The notes beneath the pieces were generated by a model that had not been told where the DNA came from, did no database searches, and saw only the letters and a program-made list of their open reading frames with translations. The position numbers were made by a program, and so were the translations under genes. Of a DNA stretch of 64,000 bases, positions 36,929 through 48,647 are shown in pieces. The DNA is from Mauremys mutica. Its lineage: Eukaryota > Chordata > Testudines > Geoemydidae. Location of the stretch: positions 301,896,781-301,960,780 of the forward strand of contig NC_059072.1 of assembly GCF_020497125.1 (NCBI RefSeq), written 5' to 3'. Positions within the stretch are counted from its first letter, which is position 1, and every line of letters begins with the position of its first letter.

Positions 36929-37865
36929 TGTGATAAATGAAGGGAGGGAGTAGCTCCCTTTTACGGACACCCAGCCAGCCAGTAGCTACAAAATCCCTCT
37001 TAGTAGCTATTCTCTAATTGATCTACCTGTAAAGGATTAAAAAGTCTCACTGCTATGCATAGGTAAAAGGAAGCAAGTGGGCACCTGGCCGAAAGAGCCA
37101 ATGCGAAGGCTAGAACTTTTTAAAATTGAAAAAGAGACTCCCCTTTTGTCTGTCTATCTGTTGTTCTCCCGGGGAGAGGCAGACAGGGCAGCAGCTTTGC
37201 TATAAGAAGGTTGGGCCAGCTATGAAAAAATCATCGGTATCATACCTAGGAACTATTCATTTAAAACCCCAGATATATAAGTAGATCAGGAAATGTCTAG
37301 GAAGACGCAATTAGGTTTATTCCTTTTATTTTGTTACAGCTTATGGATTCCTCTGTGCTAACCCCAGGTGCTTTTGTTTTGCTTGTAACCTTTAAACTGG
37401 ACCTCAAGAAAGCTATTCTTGGTGCTTAATCCATGTAGTTGCTCTTTTAAAATCTAGCAATAGCCTGAGTTCCCAGATGTATTTTCTTTCTTTTTTTTTA
37501 ATTAATAAATTTACCTTTTTTAAGAACAGAATTGGATCTTTGTGTCTTAAGAGGTTTGTGAACATGTTTTTTAATTAGCTGGTGGCAACAGCTGATTTCC
37601 ATTTTTTTTCTCAGCTCTTCCCCAGGGGGGGGGGTGAAAGGGCTTGAGGTTACCCCACAGGAAGGAATTCCCAAGTGCACCGTCCTGGGCTCTCAAAGGA
37701 GTTCTGCACTTGGGTGGTGGCAGCATCTACCAATCCAAGGTCAGAGAATAGCTGTAACCTTGGGAGTTTAATACAAGCCTGGAGTGGCCAGTATTAATTT
37801 TTAGAATCCTTGCGGACCCCCACCTTCTGCATTCAAAGTGCCAGAGTGGGGAATTAGCCCTGACA
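36929..37865 (+). mobile_element. solo LTR inserted in the DIRS coding region
   Basis: It runs from TGTGATAAATGAAGGG to GAATTAGCCCTGACA, a TG...CA border pair, 937 bp. GGAG(G/A) lies at 36924-36928 and 37866-37870 as a 4-5-bp target duplication. AATTAATAAATTTACC near 37500 is a polyadenylation-like region. DIRS coding text reads TYLWR before the element and continues after it, supporting insertion into an existing DIRS copy. There are no retroviral genes. Confidence 0.82.
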
Positions 37866-38686
37866 GGAGACGATTCATATATGGGGCCAAAATAAATAAA
37901 TCACGCACTCTACTCTACTCTTCTTCTGACACTGGACTATATGTTGGAACATAAGAAATTGGCTCTCTCCCTGAGTTCCGTCAAAGTACACCTTGCAGCT
38001 ATCATGGCATTCCACTGTAAGTTGGATGAGTTATTGATTTTTCACTCACCCAGCCACCAAGCATTTTCTTAAGGGCCTTCGTAATATCTACCACAAAATA
38101 CAACCCCCTACTCCATCACGGGAACTTAATGTACTGTTATAGGGCCATATCGGACCACTGTTTGACCCACTAGTGACATGTTCACTACTTCACCTTTCAG
38201 TTAAGGTAGCCTTCCTTGTCATCATCATGTTTGCCAAATTGGTGGGGGAGCTAGGAGTTCTCATGGCATACCTACCATACACAACATTCTTCAAAAATAA
38301 AGTTCTCTTAAGACCACATCCCAAGTTTTTAACTAGGTTGCCACCTCATTCCATCTGAAACAACACATTCATTTCCTATTGTTCTTCCTGAAACCCCATG
38401 GGAATAAACAAGAAGCAGTACTCCAAACCCTGGACGTAAAAAGGATGCTGGTCTCTTACATCGAGAGAACAAAGGCTTTTTCAAAATCACCAAAATTATT
38501 CCTCTCTATCACAGCATGCTCAAAAGGAGGCACCATATCTAAACAGAGACTAAATGGATCTCCAGATGCATTGACTTTTGCTGTCGTCAGCAACGGCTTA
38601 AATCCCCAGTGGAGAGCCACCAGAGAACACTCCACCAGAGTTCTAGCTGCTTCGATAACCTTCCTTAACAATGTCCCCATCATGGA

Positions 38687-40680
38687 TGAGATGGGTTCGG
38701 TCACTGAGACCTCCTTGGGACTGTCATCTGATGTGCTGAAATTACTTCTGAGCCCATTTTCCTTGATGGCTTAGGATTCCAGAATCCTGCCTTGTTGAGC
38801 CAGACACGCTAGTCTGCTGCAACACAGACCCAGGTCTGAACCATGCCCCCAAAGCTGCAGGCTTTAACCAAAAACTGCTCAGCAGGTCACCTTTCACCAG
38901 CACCCAGAAACCCCAAATAAATCCATTTTACTCTTGTAACTTTAGTGTCCTCATGACCAAGATGGAGTCTGCTCTGCAGGCAGCTCTGGCTAAGAGATGG
39001 TGTGCGCAGGAATGCAGCAGGAGAAATCCCTTTCACCTCAGGGACACCTGTTCCAAACCCCCCAGAGTGAACACACCGACCCATAGGAAAAGTACAATGG
39101 ATATAACAAAGGGAGATATTTATTTACAGAGGGATGGGATGAGAGGAGAAGAACAACAAAGGGAAATATAGAGGGAGCAGTAGAACAGGGTTGCATCCAA
39201 ACCAAGGCCCCACAGGCCCAGTGGTAGCACAGTCTGGAAGGGCAGACGCTGAGCAATGTGTCTGCACACAGAGTTCAGGAGTCCTGAGCAAAGTTCCAGT
39301 CTGGTGGTGAGTCTTGGGTGCTCCTGGTCATCTTCGGCGCCAGTGAACTTTCCCCAACAAACCCCTCCGGTGCCCTCTTCTGCTGCTCTCTGCAAAGCCA
39401 CACAGAGCGGCCACCTCCCCATTTAACTAGCTAGCAGCCTCCCTCCTTATTCCCAGTGCAGAGTCAGAAGCCTCAGTACTCACAGCCCCATGGCTCTGGG
39501 CAGCCATGATACTGGGTCCAGCTCCGGCCTGTCCTTATCAGGCGATTCCTCCTTGGCACAGTGCTGCGCCGGGCTCATGTCCTGGGTGTCCCTGATCGGC
39601 CTTCCCAGGCCTCAGGCAGGTTCTCTGCTGCTTCACTTTGTGAGGGCCTGCGGGCTGCAGCCCTTCTCACCCTCACAGCTCCAGAGCCACACCCCCGAGT
39701 TTCCCTCCTTTCTCTCAGTGCTCCCCTTCCCCCCTAGGAAAAAGATATAAAGGGGCCATGCTCTCTAAACCCCAAAGTGGTTACACTCTGTATAAAGCTT
39801 ATACAGGATAAACTCATGAATTGTCCACCCTCTGTAACACCGATAGAGATATATGCACAGCTGTTTGCTCCCCCAGGTATTAATCACTTACTCTGGGTTA
39901 ATTAATAAACAAAAGGGATTTTATTAAGTACAAAAAGTAGGATTTAAGTGGTTTCAAGTAATACCAGACAGAACAAAGTAAGTTACTAAGCAAAATAAAA
40001 CAAAACATGCAAGTCTAAGCCTAATACATTTAAAAAACTGAATACAGGTAAATCTCACCCTCAGAGATGTTCCAGTAAGCTTCTTTCACAGACTAGACTC
40101 CTTCTTAGTCTGGGTCCAATTCTTTCCCCTGGTATAGATCTTGTTAGTTCCAGCTCAGGTGGTAACTAGGGGATTTCTCATGACTGCAGCCCCCTTTGTT
40201 CTGTTCCACCCCTTTTATATCTTTGGCACAAGGCAGGAATCCTTTGTCTCTCTCTGGGTTCCCACCCTTCCTTCTAAATGGAAAAGCACCAGGTTTAAGA
40301 TGGATTCCAGTATCATGTGACATGTTCACATGTCCTATGAGACTTCATTACTCACTGGCTGGCACCCACGTATACAGGAAGTCTTACAAGTAAACAGCCA
40401 TTTACAACCAATTGTTCCAGTTAATGGGTGCCATCAAGATCCTAAGCCACTATTAATGGCCTAATTGCATAATTACAATAGGGCCTCAGAGTAATACTTC
40501 ATATTTCTAGTTTTAGATACAAGAATGATACATTCATACAAATAGGATGAACACACTCAGTAGATTATAAGCTTTGTAATGATACCTTACAAGAAATCTT
40601 TCGCATGAAGCATGTTCCAGTTGCATCATATTCACACTTATAAACATATTTTCATACAATAAATGGAGTGCAACATCACA
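38687..40680 (+). mobile_element. long LTR-like element inserted in the DIRS recombinase
   Basis: It begins TGAGATGGGTTCGGTCACTG and ends GTGCAACATCACA (TG...CA). It is flanked by ATGGA (38682-38686) and GTGGA (40681-40685), a 4-of-5 match. Removing it joins recombinase text NNVPIM to DICKAATW, the expected DIRS order. It is 1,994 bp including an 847-bp secondary insertion, so the LTR itself is about 1.15 kb. No internal genes are present, so it is a solo LTR or similar unit. Confidence 0.82.
38934..39780. mobile_element. 847-bp insertion inside the LTR at 38687-40680
   Basis: TTACTC at 38928-38933 is repeated as TTACAC at 39781-39786. The surrounding LTR text reads smoothly across the gap (ATCCATTTTAC joined to ACTCTGTATAAAGC). 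The insert starts TTGTAACTTTAGTGTCC and ends AACCCCAAAGTGG. It is GC-rich in its second half and contains only short incidental frames. I cannot place it in a named family. It may be another LTR in either orientation. Confidence 0.7.
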
Positions 40681-41367
40681 GTGGACATCTGCAAAGCAGC
40701 AACCTGGGTGTCAGCTTGTACATTCATACAACATTAGGCATTATGCATTCCTCATCAGATGCTCCATTTGTACTTACCATCTTATCACTCACCATGACTA
40801 CAACTTTGAAGCCCATTCTTTCCACTAACAGGCACTGCTGTACACTCATCTAAAGTGGAACACCTACAGGGACACTCCTCAAACAAGAAGAGACGGTTAC
40901 TCACCCGGTGCAGTAACTGAGGTTCTTAGTGTGGTTTTTTTATCTCTAGGGTCTTTAAAAGGAGTCTGCTTGTGAACATTTTTGTGTGTGTAAGTGTGCT
41001 TTTATGTTGTTTGTGAATATAACCACTTAATATAATAGGTATGCTTTTATTGGGTGCTGTATGTTGCAGACACTACAAAACTTTTTCTCTAGCCTTTTTA
41101 TAAAGGCAAAACTATTTAAAGACATCCAGGTAGTATAACAACCCTTCCTTTCTCCCTAAAAATCACCCCTATATTTATCAACATAACCAAAAATGATTTT
41201 TTTACAGAATTGCCAGGTGACCACTTACAAATTTAACAGCAAAGGCTTTGGTACAATAAGGTACTTAACCAGGTATGTGACTTAAAGCATGCAACTTCAT
41301 GGGATTAATGTTACATATGTGCTTAAGTACCTTGCTGAATCAGAGCTGGAATGCCTTTAACAGTAAT

Positions 41368-41441
41368 CAGGTTTCAGAGTAGCAGCCGTGTTAGTCTGTA
41401 TCCGCAAAAAAAACAGGAGTACTTGTGGCACCTTAAAGACT
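41368..41441. mobile_element. short retroposon fragment with 9-bp target duplication
   Basis: CAGGTTTCAGAGTAGCAGCCGTG to CACCTTAAAGACT is bounded by AACAGTAAT at 41359-41367 and 41442-41450. It has the same head region as the right-edge copy (63952-64000). Its tail matches the 34753-34796 fragment. Confidence 0.85.
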
Positions 41442-41719
41442 AACAGTAATATCACCAGTCAAGTGCAGATTTATCCCTCTTCAGACACCCAACCACCCTC
41501 CTTCCTGCTGCAGGCAAATTCCCATCCTTGTTAACCTGTACCTGAAATGCCAGGTGCCTCTCTGGGTTTTTCCAACTTTCAGTTCAAGTTCCACATGTGC
41601 TGCTCACTTGCCTCTGTTGTTAGTTGCTATCTGTTTAAAATATTTGTGACCTATTTGTGGAAAGTCTGTGGCACTCTGTGCCTCAAAGCAACACCCTGGA
41701 CCACCCCCATATTCACCAC

Positions 41720-43250
41720 TGTCATATAATTATGATAAGTTTTGTACAAAGTATGCCTTGTGAGGTATAATTTTTAAAAATCTTACTCTGTTGAACATTA
41801 ATATGGATTGTATGTGCTATCATTGTATGTGAAGATATGAAGTTTTACTATATGTGTGTCGGAGAAAAACTTAGTTCTCACTTTTTGGTTGGGTGCAGCA
41901 GAGTCAGATAGTTTATTCTGTTTAGCAGCTACAGAAGGGAAAGAGTGCACTAGGACATAGGGTCTCTCCTTCCTAGACAGGTCTCTCAACAGGTAAACAA
42001 TTACAGCAAGCATTTATACTTTTGTTACAGACAATAATAAGCAACAGCTGCATTTTGTTTATACATAAGTCATCCTGATATCTTGTTTTTCTCACTTAAG
42101 AGACTGCAGTCTACATTTCGTATTATCTACACAAGGTCGAAACAACTTCTCACACAGTTCTTTTCCACTCGCCTCGCACAATCCTCGCTTCTACAAATCT
42201 CGCCTTATTAGGGTTACAGCTAGCCTAACTCTTGCTAACAGAGACTGTCATGCATTAAGATCCCCTACAAATCCCTGTCAGTTCTTTCTCTACTTATACA
42301 TGTGTGTTACTGAAATATGTTGTGAGTTTGGGAACACCCACAACCAGCCTTTCAGGTACAACAATGGAGTAGCCGGATGTGCTGATGGCCCAGTAAAGGG
42401 AATCCACACTCCCAGCTACTATGCCAGGATCTGTATACAATGGAGACTTCTCAGAAAGAGCACGTAGACAATGGAGAATGCTTGACCAATGGGGTCATGA
42501 GCATAGAGCTTTCCAGCAAGCTGGAAGAAACTATAAAAGAGGGGAAGTGACATCATCACTTAGCCTCACTCCCCCCACAACTCAACACCTAGAAACATGT
42601 CTGAAGGACAAAGATTTTGAACTGGAAAGGTGGTCCTGGGCTGAAGGAGAGTTCCAGCCTGTGTATTGAAGATCTGTAACTTGCTTGTACTATCTATCCG
42701 GGTGAGAGACTGCTTGATTCAAATTCTGTTTAGTTTATAGAACTTAGACTGCAAATTTATTTGATTTTTTAGGTAACCAACTTTCATTTCTACACTTATT
42801 ACTTATAATAACTTAAAATCTATCTTTCTGTAGTTAATATATCTGTTTTATATTTTACCTAAAACAGTGTATTTTGGTTGAAGTGCTTAGGAAACCTGCT
42901 CAGGTTATAAAGGCTGGTGTATGTCCACTTTCCTTTGTAAAAGTGGCGAACTTAATGAACTTACACTGGTCAGGCTTCTGACTAGTGCAAGATGGTACAG
43001 TTTTGGGGTGCAAGGCTGGGAAGCTTGGGGGAATTGGCTGGAGCCTCTCTATTTAGTTCGTTCATAGTTCATGAGAAGCATGTAACTCAGTTAGGTGTGT
43101 CCCTGCCTGTGGATGTCTGTGTAAGTACAATGCCTGACAAAGGTTTGTGGCTTAGCAACAGCATCACTGTGTGAGAAGGAGCCCAGGTTGGTGGGACAAA
43201 GGGCTCAGGGGTCCCACAGTTCAGGTTGCACCCTGGGAACACCTATCACA
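41720..43250 (+). mobile_element. long LTR-like element with a nested insertion
   Basis: It begins TGTCATATAATTATGATAAG and ends GGGAACACCTATCACA (TG...CA). It contains a TATA-like word (AACTATAAAAGAGGGG at about 42530) followed by a short leader with CATCATCACTTAGCCTCACTCC, typical of LTR promoters. A 444-bp segment at 41857-42300 interrupts it. I could not find a convincing target duplication at the outer ends, so the borders are provisional. Confidence 0.6.
41857..42300. mobile_element. 444-bp insertion inside the LTR at 41720-43250
   Basis: The sequence ATGTGTGT stands at 41852-41859 and again at 42300-42307. The LTR text reads continuously if one copy is removed (CTATATGTGTGT joined to TACTGAAATATG). 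Because the site is a TG run, the border can be read as a 4-bp duplication with TG...CA ends or as an 8-bp duplication. The family is not recognised. Confidence 0.65.
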
Positions 43251-44097
43251 ATGTCCCAATTCAAATGCAGTATTGCCTAGCTGAAAAATACAAGAAATAT
43301 GAGTCAGACCCCCCAAAATTGAGATACTTTTAAAAAATGGAACTATGTTTTATGGTCTCTTTAGATTTTCTTAACTCCCCCTCCCTCGTCTGCCCTCATC
43401 CCTTTCCAATATGTGTTAAAATTATAATGTTACCGTCACTCACAAATTTATCATGAGTAATGCAATTTGGGGCTCTCATTGGAGGACCCAGCTGAGGTCA
43501 GGGCAACATTGTGCTGCTGTAAAAATGCACTGTGTGATAGACTGACAGAATCCTGCAATATCCTAGGCAAACCTTATGGGATTAAGGTAAACCTTATTGA
43601 ATTAGGTTTAATACCTTTGGTGTCCATTGTATTAAAAATGCAGTTGTGTATGTGTTATTGTGGAATTATATGTTACTCCTCTAGGAGGAGAGGGGTGGTA
43701 ATGTAATTTTTTTGGTTATTAGCTCCTTTGAAGCCACCCTGTGGAGAGGTTCACTTATAATAGTTCAAACTGACTAAAATAATTTTTGGATGAACAGCTG
43801 GATAAGGGCTGGAAGGGACTTTATACAGAGAACCATCCCAAGTTTTTAACTAGGAACCCAGGAAAGGTAAAACAATGATCTAGGTAAGCAGCATTCCTTC
43901 AAACAATAACAAAGTTTATAGATGTGAAGAGGGACTCCTCGGCCCAGACTGTGGTAACAGGGCTGTTTGCCAAGGCTGAGAATCTGGAGATCAAAAACAC
44001 TGATCTGCTAAAGACAGAAAGGGGGGATTTGGTGAGAGGTTGGCCTGAAACTGTCAGTGAAAAGGCTGACAGGGTGGCTGAGAAACCGAGACAGAGG

Positions 44098-44769
44098 CAG
44101 TGGCGGATTAGCCAGTGGACCTCAGGGGCCCCAGCCAACTGCAGGGACCTGGAAAAAATCCGCTGATGGAGGCAGAAGCCTGGAGCCCCAGCCGCCAGGC
44201 AGGTGGGCGGGGGAAGCCCCCACATCCCAATCCCGTTATGTGGCAGCAGCCGTGGGATGGGGGAAGCCCCCCCAGCAGACCCTGTCCTTGGCAGTAGTTG
44301 TGGGATGGGGAAAGCCACTCTCCTCTCCCTTCCGCCCCCAAAGCATCCATCCCCTTTCCCAACAGAAGCTATGGAGTGTGAGGACAAGCTCCAGCACCCT
44401 TCCATCCCCAGCAGAAGTGTGGGGGGTGGTAGGGGAAGCCCCAGCACCCAGACCCCCGCTGCAGCCCTGGGACTGGAGGAGCTCTCACTCCCCAGTGTGG
44501 CCTGGGTGCCATGGTGCAGGGACAGAGCTTCTCCGGTCTTGGGGCTGCAGTGGGGAGGGGGCAAAAAGGAGCAAAAGGGGTTGCAGGCCTGCAGTGGGGG
44601 GGGGACCCTGGGTGGAACAGGGGTGGGCCCCAGGGAAGGGGCAAAAAGGGGTGGGGCTGTGGGCAGGGCCACAGGCAGAAGGGACGGAACGGGGGTGGGG
44701 GCCACAGGCAGATGGGGGGGCCCCCACTTGGTCTGGCTCAGGGCCCCAGGAAACCTTAATCCATGGCTG
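44098..44769 (+). mobile_element. GC-rich hAT-like MITE
   Basis: The left end CAGTGGCGGATTAGCC is mirrored by the right end CCTTAATCCATGGCTG. The flanks GACAGAGG (44090-44097) and CAGAGAGG (44770-44777) match at 6 of 8 positions, a decayed 8-bp duplication. The 270-codon frames on both strands here come from the G/C-rich repeat interior and lack any domain. The flanking DNA, 43800-44097 and 44770-45180, looks like one older repeat split by this insertion, but I cannot name it. Confidence 0.75.
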
Positions 44770-46749
44770 CAGAGAGGAACCAGGGTGCAAGCAGTGTCTG
44801 CTGTTTCTGCCCACTCAAAGATGGGGAATAAGCCAGATCCATCTGAGCTATGGATGAAAAGGCTAAGGAAACGTGTGTGTGTAGGATTCTTAGTGATTTA
44901 AAATCTATGTTTCTAAGTGCTGTGTACCTTCTGGCAAAATAAATCATGCTTTGTTTTGAAGAAGCTGTTTCGGTATTGCTGCAAACATATGCCAGCCTTC
45001 CAAATTGAAATCCTGGCAGGGTGCAGTCCCTGTTGGACTTGCTAACTAAATCACAGTCGGTAACCAGGGGGCTGTAATCCAGGTCCTGATCTGAGGATGG
45101 ACAAATTGTGGAATTTCATTTCAGGACAATTCCAGAATACATAAAGAGGATGCACTCAAAGAGACTCCCAAGAAAGGACAGTGTGCAGCTAGTCCGGTAA
45201 CAGTGAGCTGAATGATGAATGTGTTTTCTCCATCTGCCTAGTACAAACAGAAAATATTAAATATAATGGTAACACTTTAAGCATCAATTTAATATAATGG
45301 ACTGCAGCTAAATTAGTGATAACTATGACAGCCATATAAAGAACAAACAGGCTAATTGTGATCAGTGTGCTACAGTGAGTACTAAACAAATTTAAGATTG
45401 GCCATGTCAAGTGATAGTCCTGTAATGCCTGCGAGTAGTAATTTAAAGCACTGTAAAGCTTTTTAGTGCAAATATCATGTTCCTGGAAGTTGAGTGTTTT
45501 GCCATCACTACTGTCTCCCCCTCTGAGCTGTGTACACTGTTATTTTCTTAATTAGCATATGCTGTGTTTGTGCTTTCTGAATTGGTTTTTCACTTTACCT
45601 ATGATTGATTATATCAGTCAGCGCTGCTGATATACCTGTTTCAAAACAATGATGGCAGTTCCTACTGGTGGTTTTATGGTATTAGGGTCACTATAAGACA
45701 GGATGTGCTGAGACAATAAAAATTAGTTGTGAGTATGATTACAGCAAGGAGGGAAGCTGCAAAGCAGATTCAGAATTCCAGAAGACCTGCAAATGAGTCA
45801 GCATTCTCATTGCAATATTGACAATACAATTACAATATGAATGACGTATTGTATTTTGTGGAAGTGCATAAATATTCTAGGCAGTGTTTTACATAAATTC
45901 CAACTGAAGTATGTAGTAATGTTATCTAGTGCCCCCCAGTCTACCAGAGGCCAAATGAACCGAATAATTTACAGTACATTGACATGGCATACAATCTATG
46001 AATTATAAATTATCTACTTTATAAAGGCCTTGGGCTTAAGATGAACAGTGACCATTAGGAAACAGATTAATGTCTGTCTTTGTATCTATGCGCAAAGTAT
46101 ATAGTTATAATGATAATCTTACCCCACTGTGGCATTGTGAAACTGAGAGTCCTCATGTACCCGAGGCCTTCAGGAATCTGATGTAATGTTAGCTCCTTGA
46201 AGAATTATGCTATATGCTATTTTAAAAAAGTAAATTAAATTAAATTGTAGGGCTCACCTTTGTGTATTTTTTACTTTTACAGTTCTCAGCTTATCTTTTA
46301 TAGCAGAAACACTTCGGATTGAGGAATGTACAGAATTTTATAGCCAGATTTAGCCCTGGTGGAAGCTGGTGCAACTCACACTGAATTTAATGGAAGTTTC
46401 ACCTCCTTATGTGTGGGATGAATTTGATCCCAGTTCTCTTAGGTGAAAAATCAAACTGGCAGAACAAAAGCTGATTCTCCAATTTCCAGGGAAATGGACA
46501 CAAAGTAAATTGCTTGAGTTTGTGTGTGTTTTGTTTTAGAGAATAGATCAAAAATCCCAATATCTGTTTGTGTGAAAATCCTCTTTTCTGACAGCCCTTG
46601 CAGAAGAAGGGAGGTAGGGTAAAAAAGGTGACCCTCACCTCATTCTCCTGCCAAATATCCCCTTCTATTATTCAGAAGTAAAACATGGAGACTGTCACAG
46701 TAAAGGGTGTAAGAAAACAGCACTTACTTTTTCACCCTTTTTATTGTTT

Positions 46750-47255
46750 TTTAATCCTTTATCTGCAGTCCTCTCTTGGTCCCTAATCTTTCCTGTTCCT
46801 CATCCCCAACGTCTCGTTGCCCCATGTGGTGCCTTCACTGCTGCCTTGAGAGCCTATTTTGATTCCATCTCCTCCTCCAACTACTGCCCCATCTGAGATT
46901 TAGGCTTCTCAGTCAGTTAAGCATTGTAGCACTGAGCAGAACAATGTCTAAATACCTACATAAATCTGGGCCTAAACCACTTAGGTGCTTCTGAACATTT
47001 TATCCAAGGCCTTTTCTCCATCTTCATCATTTTTGGTGCTGCGGTTGATGTGGTTGAACACTTGTATCTCCTAAACTTCTCCTAGTCTTCAGAGAGCTAG
47101 TGCTTTCCTGGTTCTGATCCTACCTTTTCAACTCCTCCTTCGGTGTTTCCTGTGAGAGTTCTTCCTCTTTCTCTCTTTGAATTGCAAGCTCTTCCAGATT
47201 GGGACTTTTCTTTTACTTTTCTGTAAAGCACCTAGCATAATGTATGCAATACAGA
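46750..47255 (+). mobile_element. L2-like LINE 3' end remnant
   Basis: The text TTGAATTGCAAGCTCTTCCAGATTGGGACTTTTC and CTGTAAAGCACCTAGCATAATG matches the familiar L2-type 3' tail wording ('attgtaagctctttgggcagggac...tgtacagcgcctagca'). Upstream CTTTCCTGGTTCTGATCC fits the same LINE. It is strongly diverged and non-coding. Confidence 0.5.
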
Positions 47256-47272
47256 TAACAGTATGTGGGGGT

Positions 47273-47400
47273 ATTACATTGATTGCTACAGGGGATCATG
47301 TTATTTAATATTTTCATTAATAACTTAGAAAGAGGAAGAAATATGTAGATGACACAAAAATTGAGATGTACTAGAAACATCTGAGGACAGACCCTGCCAA
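47273..47400 (+). mobile_element. CR1 reverse-transcriptase fragment, sense
   Basis: Broken frames give LFNIFINNLERG and YVDDTKIE, the region leading to and including the catalytic DD box of a CR1 reverse transcriptase. It ends where the antisense CR1 tail at 47405 begins. It is a separate copy from the CR1 at 47840, because it lies 5' of that copy's pre-RT region. Confidence 0.7.
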
Positions 47401-47404
47401 TGTA

Positions 47405-47838
47405 AGAATGGTCACATATAGTCATACCAATGGTCCATCTAGCCCAGTATCCTGTCTTCCCACAGTGGCCAGTGCCAGATGCTTCAGGGAAATGTATCAA
47501 GTGGCAGCTTCCGGCAGTCAGAGGTTTAGGAACACCCAGAGGATGGGGTTGTGTCCCTGACCATTGTGTCTAATAGCCATTGCTGGACCTATCCTCTATG
47601 AACTTATCTGATTTTTTTGTAACCCATTTATACTTTTGGCCTTCGCAACATCCTGAGAATGAGTTCCCCAGGTTGATTGTGTGTTGTATGAAGAAGTACT
47701 TCCTTATGTTTGTTTTAAACCCACTGCCTATTAATTTCATTGGCTAATCCCTTGTTCGTGTATTACGTGAAGGGGTAAATATAACAGTTCCTCCGTACCA
47801 TTCATGATTTTATACATCTATGTCATATCCCCCCAGTC
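47405..47838 (-). mobile_element. CR1 3' end, antisense
   Basis: AAGAATGGTCACATATAGTC, GGTCCATCTAGCCCAGTATCCTGTC and GAAGAAGTACTTCCTTATG mark the antisense CR1 3' portion. It is about 430 bp and 5'-truncated at TGTCATATCCCCCCAGTCC. It resembles the antisense copy at 49545-50578. Confidence 0.85.
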
Positions 47839-48148
47839 CCACAAACAGTCCCACAAAGAGAATGCAGAAAACCTACAAGAAATGGAAGATGGGATGGATC
47901 AGCAAGGAAAAGAAATGGGATGGATCAGCAAGGAAAGCTACCTCTTGGAGGACAGAAAGTGTAGGAAAAACAGTGAAAATTGCCAAAAGCCAAGCAGAGT
48001 TGGACCTTGCAAAGGAAACTAAACTCAACTGTAAAAGTTTATATAGCCATATAACTAAAAAGAAAACAAGGAAAGAAGAAGATGGACCACTAAACAGTAA
48101 AGATGGGTGGAGATTAAAGATAATCTAGTCATGGCCTAACACCTAAAC

Positions 48149-48647
48149 CAGGGGTCTCAAACATGTGGGCTACATGCGGCCCGCAGAGTTATTTTCTGCA
48201 GCCTGCCAAGCTCCCCGCCTCTTCCCCCCCGGAGTTATTTCCTGTGGCCTCCATGCTCCCCTCACCCGCCGCCCCCTCTCCCGCACAGCGCACCGCATCC
48301 CCGCTCCTCTGCCTACGTCCAGGCACTTCCCGCTGCCAAACAGCAGCTTTCCAGGAGGGAGGAGCGGGGAGCCACATGTTCAGGGGAGGAGGCAGAGAAG
48401 AGGCGGGGCAGGAGCAGGGATTTGGGGAAGGGGTTGGAATAGGGGCAGGGAGGGGCGGAGTTGGGGTGGGAACTTTGGGGGAAGGGGTTGGAATGGGGGC
48501 GGGGCCTCATGGAAGGGGTGGAGTGAGGGTGGAGCTGGGGGCAGCAGGGGTGGTGGCTTTTGTACCTTTATATGAAAAGGTGTCAGTGATGCGGCCCTCA
48601 GGCCAATGTACTAGTCCTCATGTGGCCCTTGTGGTGATTTGAGTTTG
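48149..48647 (+). mobile_element. GC-rich hAT-type MITE inserted in CR1
   Basis: It starts CAGGGGTCTCAAACATGTGG. The right end (GTGGCCCTTGTGGTGATTTG) is decayed. The flanks ACCTAAAC (48141-48148) and ATCTAAAC (48648-48655) are an 8-bp duplication with one change. The CR1 sequence continues on the other side (ACTTTGCCTCAGTTTTCAG). The GC-rich interior is shared with the element at 52478-52819. Confidence 0.85.

Larger units (their letters stand above)
34401..40927 (+). mobile_element. DIRS-type tyrosine-recombinase retrotransposon, decayed and nested
   Basis: The ends are inverted: ATTCTTCTTCGAGAAGTATC and TCCCTGTGGGTGCTCCA at 34401-34440 against their complement at 40851-40893 (TGGAACACC, CAGGGACACTCCTCAAACAAG). 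Around 35160-35520 lies a reverse transcriptase with KLNEFLKTQ-like and ALDLHDAYFHI (motif A). 35522-35760 has VVAAHLRRQG and FPYLNDC (motif C, normally YLDD). RNase H-like text LARACLQLLGHM follows. 37960-38660 encodes the tyrosine recombinase, with SSVKVHLAAIMAFH, RTKAFSKSPKLF, SKQRL and REHSTRVLAAS (the HxxR box). Its last part, ICKAATWVSA, resumes at 40687. Stops, frameshifts and three insertions make it inactive. Confidence 0.88.

Noticed and set aside
38379..38774. 131-codon frame that could be taken for a host gene
   Set aside because: Its words (KSPKLF, SKQRL, HSTR) identify it as the recombinase of the DIRS element, and its C-terminal part comes from an inserted LTR.
43899..44857. 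Open frames of about 230-270 codons on both strands
   Set aside because: They overlap a GC-rich hAT-like element with inverted ends. The proteins are proline/glycine-rich, lack any domain and occur on both strands at once, as expected for stop-poor GC-rich repeat DNA.
48163..48642. 159-codon glycine-rich frame
   Set aside because: It lies within a hAT-type element with an 8-bp duplication, and no known domain or splice context was seen.
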